Below are positions 1 to 4,949 of a DNA stretch of 5,157 nucleotides, in pieces (the stretch's first letter is position 1; every line of letters begins with the position of its first letter). The notes under the pieces are model-generated. The model ran no database searches, was not told the origin of the DNA, and saw only the letters and a list, made by a program, of their open reading frames with translations. The translations under genes were made by a program, and so were the position numbers. Source of the stretch: Sulfurovum sp. (GTDB lineage Bacteria > Campylobacterota > Campylobacteria > Campylobacterales > Sulfurovaceae); contig DQVJ01000216.1 of assembly GCA_015661795.1 (NCBI GenBank), positions 1 through 5,157 of the forward strand, in the 5' to 3' direction.

Positions 1-879
1 AATGAGTATGCAGAATTATCATTTTCAACACATAGTCTAGAGAGAAGAGAAACAACTACACACGATTACAAAAATATCTATAAGCTACATATCGCTCCTT
101 ATTTTGGTGCTGAGTATTTAACAGACATCAAGGTAACAGATATTAATGAGTGGAAAAACTTACTCTATCACGAAAAATCTCTGAGCAGTAAAAGGGTGAA
201 CGAAATTAAGAAAGTTCTTGGGACAATCCTAAAAGATGCCTATCAAGATGAACTAATAACTTCTAACCCTGTGAGTAAGTCGAAATCCTTACCTATACAT
301 ACATCTAAGGCAATTGAACCCTTTTCCATAGATGAAATTTCTAAAATACTAGCAAGCTGTCAAGGTCAAGATAGAAATATTATAAGCCTATTGTTTTTCA
401 CGGGTATAAGAACAGGTGAGTGCATAGGTCTAAAGTGGTGCGATGTAAATTTTACCCAAAGAACTATCAACATTCAAAGAACCATAGGTAGAGGTAAAAT
501 AGGACCACCAAAGACAAAGTCAAGTGTGAGAACTATTGACTTGACGGACACGATGATAAAGATATTGAATAGCCAATATGAAATCACAGGTGAAAATGAT
601 GCTTATGTATTTCTCAACCAAATTGGAAACCACTATTTTGACAGTAGTAAACTAAGAGATAGAATGTGGACTCATACATTGGACAAAGCCAAGGTTAGAT
701 ATAGAACAATCTATCAAACGAGACACACATTTTGTAGCCTAAATTTACAGGCAGGTGAAGACATACTTTGGATAAGTAAAACGATGGGTCACAGCAATCC
801 AAAGGTTGCACTTGAAAAGTACTCAAAGTACATACCAAGAACTGTAAAAAAAACTTCGATATTTGATGAATTAGTTTAG
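1..879 (+). CDS. Tyrosine-recombinase integrase 1, 5'-truncated by the window edge
   Basis: This is a site-specific DNA integrase that would catalyse integration and excision of a mobile element at an attachment site. The frame is open from base 1, so the visible 292 residues lack the true start; the GTG at 196 is internal. Residues about 1-90 look like the tail of the arm-binding region and the SAM-like core-binding domain. The catalytic domain follows, with the first Arg in FTGIRTGE (R137), a beta-hairpin Lys in PPKTKSS (about 171-173), YQTRHTF with Arg 241 and Tyr in place of the usual first His (common in this family), MGHSNP with His 264, and the nucleophile Tyr 274 in EKYSKY. The gene reads towards the tRNA-like attachment sequence 120 bases downstream, so it probably belongs to an element lying mostly to the left. 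It is only weakly similar to the second integrase, so it is not a duplicate. Family confidence is high; the exact element type is unknown. Confidence 0.93.
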   Translation, partial: NEYAELSFSTHSLERRETTTHDYKNIYKLHIAPYFGAEYLTDIKVTDINEWKNLLYHEKSLSSKRVNEIKKVLGTILKDAYQDELITSNPVSKSKSLPIHTSKAIEPFSIDEISKILASCQGQDRNIISLLFFTGIRTGECIGLKWCDVNFTQRTINIQRTIGRGKIGPPKTKSSVRTIDLTDTMIKILNSQYEITGENDAYVFLNQIGNHYFDSSKLRDRMWTHTLDKAKVRYRTIYQTRHTFCSLNLQAGEDILWISKTMGHSNPKVALEKYSKYIPRTVKKTSIFDELV

Positions 880-905
880 AAGTAGGTGTAAAAGTGATGC
901 AGAAA

Positions 906-955
906 TTGACACAGTAGTGACACAAAATATTTTGGAAGTCTTGCTAAATGTCTTG
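906..955 (+). repeat. Short direct repeats downstream of integrase 1 (possible arm-type sites)
   Basis: TGACACA occurs at 907-913 and 918-924, 11 bases apart (about one helical turn). GTCTTG occurs at 938-943 and 950-955, 12 bases apart. They lie between the integrase 1 stop and the attachment core, where lambda-type integrases usually have arm-binding or excisionase sites. The repeats are seen directly; their function is inferred, and such short repeats could be chance. Confidence 0.35.
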
Positions 956-998
956 AAAGTTCGTGTTTAAGGGGTGTTTTGGGGCTTGTATAAAAGTG

Positions 999-1023
999 TG
1001 GTGCGGATGAGAGGACTCGAACT
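999..1023 (-). other. Candidate attachment core: 3' end of a tRNA (probably tRNA-Leu) including CCA
   Basis: Read on the minus strand, this segment has a T-loop TTCGAGT, the 3' side of the T-stem (CCTCT), a 7-base acceptor strand CATCCGC, discriminator A and CCA. The bases before the T-loop (ATAAG) do not pair properly with CCTCT, and no anticodon or D-arm follows, so it is only a tRNA tail and not a working tRNA. A tRNA 3'-end fragment beside an integrase is the classic footprint of integration into a tRNA gene. The acceptor strand implies a tRNA starting GCGGATG; with A at the discriminator this best fits tRNA-Leu. On this geometry the intact minus-strand tRNA should lie at the far right end of the right-hand element. 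Confidence 0.72.
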
Positions 1024-1042
1024 TATTAGCCTATCAATATTT

Positions 1043-1121
1043 ATAATTCCTATTGTACTCTAAAGCCTATATATTAGGACTTTAGTGTTTATATTAATTC
1101 CTTTTAATGTATAATAATTCC
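1043..1121 (+). repeat. Three TWAATTCC-type octamers between the attachment core and integrase 2
   Basis: ATAATTCC occurs at 1043-1050, TTAATTCC at 1094-1101 and ATAATTCC at 1114-1121, all in the same orientation. The spacings are 51 and 20 bases, close to whole numbers of helical turns. They could be arm-type sites of integrase 2 or operator sites for its promoter, because the last copy overlaps the TATAAT box. In AT-rich DNA the repeats could also be coincidental. Confidence 0.35.
1086..1115 (+). promoter_or_regulatory. Candidate promoter of the integrase 2 operon
   Basis: A perfect TATAAT lies at 1110-1115, 65 bases before the ATG at 1181. There is no good -35 box; TGTTTA at 1086-1091 is the best match, with 18-base spacing. 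Weak -35 elements are usual in Campylobacterota. Transcription would start near 1122 and give a leader containing the GGTATCCCC repeats. A second TATAAT at 1042-1047 has no plausible -35. Confidence 0.4.
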
Positions 1122-1149
1122 AAAGGTAGGTATCCCCTTTGGTATCCCC
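1120..1149 (+). repeat. GGTATCCCC direct repeat overlapping a hairpin before integrase 2
   Basis: GGTATCCCC occurs at 1129-1137 and 1141-1149, a 12-base period. The first copy sits in the loop and right arm of a perfect 7-base inverted repeat, CCAAAGG at 1120-1126 and CCTTTGG at 1136-1142. The end of the structure is 38 bases before the start codon. It could be an integrase or excisionase binding site, or a leader structure that limits integrase expression. The structure is visible; the role is inferred. Confidence 0.45.
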
Positions 1150-1180
1150 CCTTTCTATTTTGACTCATAAAGGGCTATCA

Positions 1181-2359
1181 ATGGCTATTAACCTACAGGA
1201 CTTTAAAGCAACTAAGTACCCTAACCTATACAAGAGCATTAAGTCACATGAAAAGAACGGTTTTAAGTACCTTTTATGGGCTAAGATAGATAATAGACTG
1301 CATAAGAAGATATTAGGCTACAGCAAAAAAGACAATCTAACCGATAGAAGTGCGAACCTCAAAGCAGATGTATACAAAACAGAGATAGAAGCAGGGTACA
1401 CGTCAACAAGTGCGATCACGCTAAACAAACTCTTTGATCTCTACTATGAAACACTTGATACCTCAAAACAATGGACAACTAAGAAAAAATACATCTATGA
1501 TCATTACATTGGACTATCAAGCAACACAGACCCTATACCAAAGCAAGTCACCCGAAAGGCGGATGCAGAAAAACAGAAGCTGTACGATAAACACAAAATG
1601 GGGAAAAAGAAGATTGAGAAGATCAGAGAGATGGACATACAAAAGTTACTTAATAGTATGAATGAACATGGATTAAGTCCACGAACTCGTAAAAGTGTAA
1701 TGGAAGTACTAAATCCTCTCTTTAGGTTTGCTACTACCAATAAGTATTTAGCAGATAACCCTACTACTGGCATAACGATAAAAGTACCAAGTCAGAAGAA
1801 GATAGTTACCAACGCTACAGACCTCTTTAAAAAGGTTTATGCAGGGATTACAGCCTATTATCATGATAACCCATACTACAGGGCTTTATTTCTCTTTGGC
1901 TTTACTGGTAGACGTAAAGGTGAGATACTCAATCTCAAATGGAAGAACATAGACTTTAAACATAAGTACTACTGGATTGAAGATACCAAAACAGACGATC
2001 AACAAAAGTATGAGTTACCGACTTACCTTGTCGAACCATTACAAGCCATAAAGGATGATAGAAAAGGCTTAGTTTTCAAAAGTCCTATTACAGGTAAGAA
2101 GATCATAAACATAGATAGACAGATGCGACAGCTAAAGAAGTTTTTAGAGCTTGATACTCTCTCTATGCACTACATGAGAAACATTTTAGTAAGTGCCTTG
2201 GCAGAGCAGGGCATAGAAGCTATCACCCTTAGCGGTATATTAGGGCATAAAGACCCCAACACGATAAACAAGTACCTAAGTATCAATCACTATAAAAGTA
2301 GCCAAATTGGACTTAATAGGGTTGATGATATTTTAGATGTGGAGGTGATAGATGAGTAG
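1181..2359 (+). CDS. Tyrosine-recombinase integrase 2, complete
   Basis: This is a site-specific integrase, 392 residues from the ATG at 1181. That start is chosen because AAAGGG lies 6 bases before it; a TTG at 1139 in the same frame lies in the hairpin/repeat region with no ribosome site. The N-terminal 60 or so residues look like a beta-rich arm-type DNA-binding domain, about 80-210 form the SAM-like core-binding domain, and the rest is catalytic. Visible residues are Arg 245 (FTGRRKGE), Lys 270 (EDTKTDD), His 330 and Arg 333 (MHYMRN), His 356 (ILGHKDP) and the nucleophile Tyr 365 (INKYLS). All six expected positions are present, so it should be active. It starts about 160 bases from the tRNA-like core and reads away from it, the usual place for the integrase of an element inserted at that site. 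Its end overlaps the next gene by 8 bases, and its last codons contain that gene's Shine-Dalgarno sequence. Confidence 0.95.
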   Translation: MAINLQDFKATKYPNLYKSIKSHEKNGFKYLLWAKIDNRLHKKILGYSKKDNLTDRSANLKADVYKTEIEAGYTSTSAITLNKLFDLYYETLDTSKQWTTKKKYIYDHYIGLSSNTDPIPKQVTRKADAEKQKLYDKHKMGKKKIEKIREMDIQKLLNSMNEHGLSPRTRKSVMEVLNPLFRFATTNKYLADNPTTGITIKVPSQKKIVTNATDLFKKVYAGITAYYHDNPYYRALFLFGFTGRRKGEILNLKWKNIDFKHKYYWIEDTKTDDQQKYELPTYLVEPLQAIKDDRKGLVFKSPITGKKIINIDRQMRQLKKFLELDTLSMHYMRNILVSALAEQGIEAITLSGILGHKDPNTINKYLSINHYKSSQIGLNRVDDILDVEVIDE

Positions 2360-2936
2360 GGAACAAAGAAAAAAAAGAATGGTCATAAGAGCTATTCGGG
2401 AATATTTAGAACATCGACATCTTCCAAGTATGGATAGAATAGAAAACGATATTGAAACGGTAAAAAGAATTATTGAAAGCAAAATAAGGAAGTATGATTC
2501 TGCATCCACTACACTAGGTCAAAGGATTGTTAAGGCAGAACTGTACGGAGTTGAGCAACTGCTTTCTGAACTTAAAACTAATCTTGCTACAAAAAACCTT
2601 ATAGACCTTCCATTGTCTCTCATACGAGATATTATTTCCGATAATGATATTAATACACCAAGTATGGTAAAGTTAATCATCAAGACATATCTCAATCTAC
2701 AAATAGAAGAAAATAAAAGGAAAAGAAGAGAAATACTTGTTGGATTTCGTCTTGCTGCTTCAAAGGATTTATTTAGATGTCCACAGGGAAGAGGGGGCAT
2801 GAGTCTGCAAGATACAGATAGAAGAGCCACAACCATTACAGACTTCTACTTTAAAACAGAGGGAGAGACATCAAACTCACGAAAATACAAAGGAGAAAAA
2901 TTCTTCTACTTTTCGTTTGGTGGGTACATCAAATAA
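2352..2936 (+). CDS. Unrecognised basic protein, translationally coupled to integrase 2
   Basis: I do not recognise this family. It is a 194-residue, Lys/Arg-rich protein with a strong ribosome site (GGAGGTG, 2341-2347) inside the integrase 2 coding sequence and an 8-base overlap with it, so the two are probably made together. The N-terminal 140 residues look mostly helical and charged (REQRKKRMVIRAIREYLEH near the start; EENKRKRREI near 117-127), compatible with a nucleic-acid-binding or coiled-coil protein. The C-terminal 50 residues differ in character: Gly/Arg/Thr/Ser-rich, ending in an aromatic stretch, KFFYFSFGGYIK. There is no signal peptide, membrane helix or cysteine cluster (one Cys). 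Coupling suggests a helper of recombination, such as a directionality factor, or simply cargo. It has an orderly start, so I consider it a real gene, but the function is unknown. Confidence 0.75.
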   Translation: MSREQRKKRMVIRAIREYLEHRHLPSMDRIENDIETVKRIIESKIRKYDSASTTLGQRIVKAELYGVEQLLSELKTNLATKNLIDLPLSLIRDIISDNDINTPSMVKLIIKTYLNLQIEENKRKRREILVGFRLAASKDLFRCPQGRGGMSLQDTDRRATTITDFYFKTEGETSNSRKYKGEKFFYFSFGGYIK

Positions 2937-2949
2937 CATCATCACTTCA

Positions 2950-2983
2950 AGTTGTCCCAACTTTGCCTACTGTTGGGACAACT
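2950..2983. promoter_or_regulatory. 12-base inverted repeat made of two GTTGNNNCAAC palindromes
   Basis: AGTTGTCCCAAC (2950-2961) is repeated in perfect inversion as GTTGGGACAACT (2972-2983) with a 10-base spacer. Each arm is itself a palindrome, GTTG-NNN-CAAC, and the two centres are 21 bases apart, two turns of B-DNA. This favours a paired operator or replication/recombination protein site on one face of the helix. As RNA it would form a strong hairpin, but an A-run and not a T-run follows on the plus strand, and no T-run follows on the minus strand, so it is not a standard intrinsic terminator. It lies 13 bases after the preceding stop and 94 before the AlpA-like gene. Confidence 0.6.
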
Positions 2984-2996
2984 AAAAAAACCTAAA

Positions 2997-3050
2997 AATA
3001 CTAGTATTCCTTATTAATTAATTGAGTTCCTTCGGGAGCAGATAGCTATC
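2997..3050. promoter_or_regulatory. Dyad-rich leader of the AlpA-like gene
   Basis: Three perfect palindromes occur close together: AATACTAGTATT (2997-3008), ATTAATTAAT (3013-3022) and GATAGCTATC (3041-3050). Between them GTTCC-TTCG-GGAGC (3026-3039) can form a hairpin with a C(UUCG)G tetraloop. The last palindrome is 26 bases before the ATG of the small HTH gene, where an autorepressor could bind. No convincing -35/-10 pair is visible; TAATAT at 3051-3056 may be a -10. AT-rich palindromes arise easily by chance, so the assignment as operators is tentative. Confidence 0.35.
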
Positions 3051-3076
3051 TAATATTAACTTACTAGGAGTCCGTT

Positions 3077-3265
3077 ATGACTAAAAATAACAAACAATGG
3101 CTAACACCTACAGAGCTACAAGAAGAGTATGGGTTCAGTAAAAGCACTCAAAGCAAGTATCGGATGGAAAGAAAAATTCCATTTTCAAAAATTGGTAAGT
3201 ATATACGCTATAACCGTGATCAAATAAATCAGTGGTTAGAGAGCAATAAAGTAGAGGTGGTATAG
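3077..3265 (+). CDS. AlpA/excisionase-type small HTH protein
   Basis: This 62-residue protein fits the MerR-like HTH of excisionases and AlpA regulators (HTH_17 type). Residues 9-27 (LTPTELQEEYGFSKSTQSKY) form the helix-turn-helix, followed by a short wing with PFSKIGKYIRY and a closing helix NRDQINQWLES. Such proteins either bend attachment-site DNA for excision or activate integrase or satellite operons. AGGAG at 3066-3070 lies 6 bases before the ATG. The stop is 1 base from the next start, so the two form an operon. Here it is probably the excisionase or master regulator of the right-hand element; which of the two cannot be told from sequence. Its targets may be the dyads just upstream or the repeats before integrase 2. 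Confidence 0.85.
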   Translation: MTKNNKQWLTPTELQEEYGFSKSTQSKYRMERKIPFSKIGKYIRYNRDQINQWLESNKVEVV

Positions 3266-3266
3266 T

Positions 3267-3542
3267 ATGAGCAACACAAGATCATCTCACATAATTACAA
3301 TTATGAAATTTTTGTTAAATGGTGAAGCCGTGACCTCTATCGATCAACTGGCTTCAAATTCAAATCGATACTTTGGAACTATCAAAAAGCATGGTATCGA
3401 ACTGGTAGAGGTATGGAAACCTAATTTGACCAATGCAGGACGGCATAAAGAGAGAAGTTTACATCAAACGATAGATAATATTGAGAGGGCTAAAAAGTAC
3501 CTTGAAAGTTTGCAAGGAATTAGTCATAAAAAGAGTGTTTAA
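3267..3542 (+). CDS. Small winged-helix-like protein, function unknown
   Basis: This 91-residue protein starts 1 base after the AlpA-like gene's stop, with GAGGTGG (3254-3260) 6 bases before the ATG. Residues about 8-50 (IITIMKFLLNGEAVTSIDQL, then an FGTIKKHGIELVEVW segment) have the helix, helix, strand pattern of small winged-helix proteins that mobile elements use to adjust transcription. The second half is a charged helix (IERAKKYLESL near 72-82). I cannot name a family, and the DNA-binding role is inferred from this pattern and from its partner gene. No membrane or secretion signal is present. It closes the small regulatory operon; a gap of 172 bases follows. Confidence 0.7.
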   Translation: MSNTRSSHIITIMKFLLNGEAVTSIDQLASNSNRYFGTIKKHGIELVEVWKPNLTNAGRHKERSLHQTIDNIERAKKYLESLQGISHKKSV

Positions 3543-3582
3543 GGTTGAAAAAAACACCCCTTACGACACAATACATTATAGT

Positions 3583-3606
3583 TCCTTACAATTCTAAGGA
3601 TTTATA
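3583..3606 (+). terminator. Weak hairpin after the regulatory operon
   Basis: TCCTTA (3583-3588) and TAAGGA (3595-3600) form a 6-base stem with a CAATTC loop, followed by TTTATA. The stem is AT-rich and the T-run short, so termination would be leaky at best. It is the only terminator-like structure seen between the small regulators and the Rep-like gene. Confidence 0.2.
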
Positions 3607-3613
3607 GTCAAAA

Positions 3614-3650
3614 CAGCCAAAGCCTACGAGTGGGTAGGTGTTTGGTACTG
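3614..3650. promoter_or_regulatory. Structured hairpin upstream of the Rep-like gene (possible origin)
   Basis: CAG-CCAAA-G-CCTAC (3614-3627) pairs with GTAGG-TG-TTTGG-TA-CTG (3634-3650) around a 6-base loop GAGTGG. This gives 13 Watson-Crick pairs plus a possible G-U, interrupted by small bulges. Flanking AAAC and GTTT could extend it. It is 64 bases before the Rep-like start codon, where rolling-circle elements often place a hairpin origin near the initiator gene. It could instead be a structured leader of the mRNA. The pairing is seen in the sequence; the origin role is inferred. Confidence 0.4.
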
Positions 3651-3714
3651 GTAGCGTTTAAGCTTTAAGAAATGAGTTCCTTAATATGGCTCTTAAAAAA
3701 GGAGAACAAACCCT

Positions 3715-4386
3715 ATGAATATCTTACAAGAGTTAGAAGATTTTATCAACACTTTTAATCAAGATAATAGTGAAGATTTCCAGATAGACAGCATAAGAGT
3801 AGAGTTCTCAAAACAGTACAAACAAGATGATCTAAAAGAGTTGGGTAATTGGAGTAAGATAAAAAAGAGTTCCAATATCCTAGCCAAACTAAAAAAGCGT
3901 CTTACTGATAATGAAATTACAAGTGCATGGAGATTAGAAGATCAGAATATCTACTACTACAATATGCAGGATGCACCAAAATACAGAAAAGCAACTTTAG
4001 TGATCTTCGGCATGAAACAATACCACAAGGAAGCACCAAAAAGAGAGTTGATCTCTAAAGTGTTACAAGTGTTGAAGAGTGTATCAAATGTTGATATTTG
4101 TTTAGATTTACCATACAAACCAAACATAGAAGCCCTTAGTAAATATTTCACATTAAAACCATACATAACAAAGCATGGAGTTATCACAAATACAAGTTAC
4201 ATTAATGATACTGGTATCTTGATGATAGATAAGATTACTATCTACAATAAAGCTCACAAGAACAATCTTAAAAACGAACTTTGGAGAATAGAAGCAAAGA
4301 TAAGCATACCAAATTTTAGAGCCTTGATGATGCCTTTGCATGAGTTTAAACAGATAACAGACATAGCAAGGACAGCACATGACTAA
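3715..4386 (+). CDS. Putative replication-initiation (Rep_trans-like) protein
   Basis: This 223-residue soluble protein has features reminiscent of rolling-circle replication initiators of the Rep_trans/phage replication-factor type. These are a strand ATLVIFG (93-99), an acidic motif VDICLDL (126-132), then KITIYNKAHKNN (173-184) with a Tyr-x-Lys, and LWRIEAKI (189-196), matching the RiYDK...RiE pattern of those families. Candidate nucleophiles are Tyr 162 and Tyr 177. A classic HUH pair is not visible, and the protein is shorter than typical members (about 300 residues), so it may be divergent, non-catalytic or a different family. The start is fixed by an in-frame stop at 3694-3696 and AAGGAG at 3699-3704, 10 bases upstream. 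The end overlaps the next small gene by 8 bases. Confidence that it is a gene is high; the function is moderate to low. Confidence 0.5.
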   Translation: MNILQELEDFINTFNQDNSEDFQIDSIRVEFSKQYKQDDLKELGNWSKIKKSSNILAKLKKRLTDNEITSAWRLEDQNIYYYNMQDAPKYRKATLVIFGMKQYHKEAPKRELISKVLQVLKSVSNVDICLDLPYKPNIEALSKYFTLKPYITKHGVITNTSYINDTGILMIDKITIYNKAHKNNLKNELWRIEAKISIPNFRALMMPLHEFKQITDIARTAHD

Positions 4387-4501
4387 AGAGCAGGTAACGC
4401 AAAAAGTCCAAGAGATACTAAGTAAAGATAAACGCTTCAAAAATGTTAAGATAAAATTTACAGATAAGGCAAAAGATGGAAAAGAAAAAAACAAGACATA
4501 A
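4379..4501 (+). CDS. 40-residue lysine-rich small protein, function unknown
   Basis: This short gene encodes MTKEQVTQKVQEILSKDKRF and 20 further residues, rich in Lys (12 of 40). AAGGA (4368-4372) lies 6 bases before its ATG. It overlaps the end of the Rep-like gene by 8 bases and the start of the TerS-like gene by 26 bases, so it appears to be translated by coupling in a compact operon. The first 20 residues should form an amphipathic helix; the rest is basic. No family is recognised. Possible roles are a small nucleic-acid-binding accessory protein or an antirepressor. The good ribosome site and exact placement argue against chance. Confidence 0.6.
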   Translation: MTKEQVTQKVQEILSKDKRFKNVKIKFTDKAKDGKEKNKT

Positions 4502-4949
4502 AACAACGATCACAGACGAGATAATCGAAGAGGTGCAAGAGTTGGCAGAGCAAGGATTTAACAATATCTTAATCAGTCAATCTCTGAACATAGCAACACA
4601 GACACTCTCTACCAATAAAGAGTTAAAAGAAGCTATTCAAAGAGGTAAGATGATACTTGCTAAAAAAGTTACCTCTTCAATACTGGATACTCTTGAAAAT
4701 ACTCCTACTAATCAGCAGATGCTAGTTAAGCGGTTATGTTTATTTATACCTATTATAGATATTCAGAAACCAACCAATGCACAGGAAGCACTCAATAATC
4801 TATCTGTAGCTACACAACAGTTTGCAGATGGAGAGATCAACGAAAGTCAGTTGAGGACGATAGAAGCAGTAAGCAATAGTTTCATTAAGGGATATGAACT
4901 AACAGAGCTTGAAGAAAGAGTTGCAAAATTAGAGGAGATGCAAAAATGA
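4476..4949 (+). CDS. Terminase small-subunit-like HTH protein
   Basis: This 157-residue protein opens with a homeodomain-like helix-turn-helix (about 12-58: TDEIIEEVQELAEQGFNN, then ISQSLNIATQTLS and ELKEAIQRGK). That pattern is common in phage small terminase subunits and related element proteins, where it recognises the packaging site. A central helical part (60-95) follows, then a C-terminal segment with AQEALNNLSVATQQFADGEI, ESQLRTIEAVSNSFIKGYEL and an ELEERVAKLEE coiled coil, which would drive oligomerisation. TAAGG (4465-4469) is 6 bases before the ATG. It overlaps the preceding small gene by 26 bases and the next gene by ATGA. If it is TerS, packaging of the element by a helper phage is implied. 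The alternative is a generic HTH regulator with a coiled-coil tail. Confidence 0.5.
   Translation: MEKKKTRHKTTITDEIIEEVQELAEQGFNNILISQSLNIATQTLSTNKELKEAIQRGKMILAKKVTSSILDTLENTPTNQQMLVKRLCLFIPIIDIQKPTNAQEALNNLSVATQQFADGEINESQLRTIEAVSNSFIKGYELTELEERVAKLEEMQK

Larger units (their letters stand above)
880..1180. other. Non-coding junction between two integrase genes
   Basis: This 301-base stretch has no convincing gene. From left to right it holds direct repeats TGACACA and GTCTTG, a G-rich patch (971-984), the tRNA-3'-end-like attachment candidate (999-1023), three TWAATTCC octamers, a TATAAT box at 1110-1115, and a hairpin and direct repeat immediately before the integrase 2 start. The arrangement fits a recombination junction: arm-type sites of one integrase on the left, the core, then sites and promoter of the other integrase on the right. 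No GC-rich hairpin plus T-run terminator for integrase 1 is visible. Confidence 0.6.

Noticed and set aside
999..1080. A complete tRNA gene on the minus strand.
   Set aside because: Only the T-loop, 3' T-stem strand, acceptor strand and CCA are present; the T-stem does not pair and no anticodon or D-arm follows.
1139..1180. Upstream TTG start for integrase 2.
   Set aside because: It lies inside the hairpin/repeat region without a ribosome site, whereas the ATG at 1181 has AAAGGG 6 bases upstream and begins a typical N-terminus.
2950..2990. Intrinsic terminator after the unknown basic protein gene.
   Set aside because: The hairpin is followed by an A-run on the plus strand; no T-run follows it on either strand.
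968..3563. 13-base inverted match: TAAGGGGTGTTTT at 968-980 and its complement at 3551-3563.
   Set aside because: One 13-mer inverted match in about 5 kb of biased sequence is not far from chance, and neither copy sits at an obvious functional position.
4153..4506. Hydrophobic reading frame on the minus strand opposite the Rep-like and small genes.
   Set aside because: It is the antisense shadow of well-supported plus-strand genes, with no plausible ribosome site or family resemblance.
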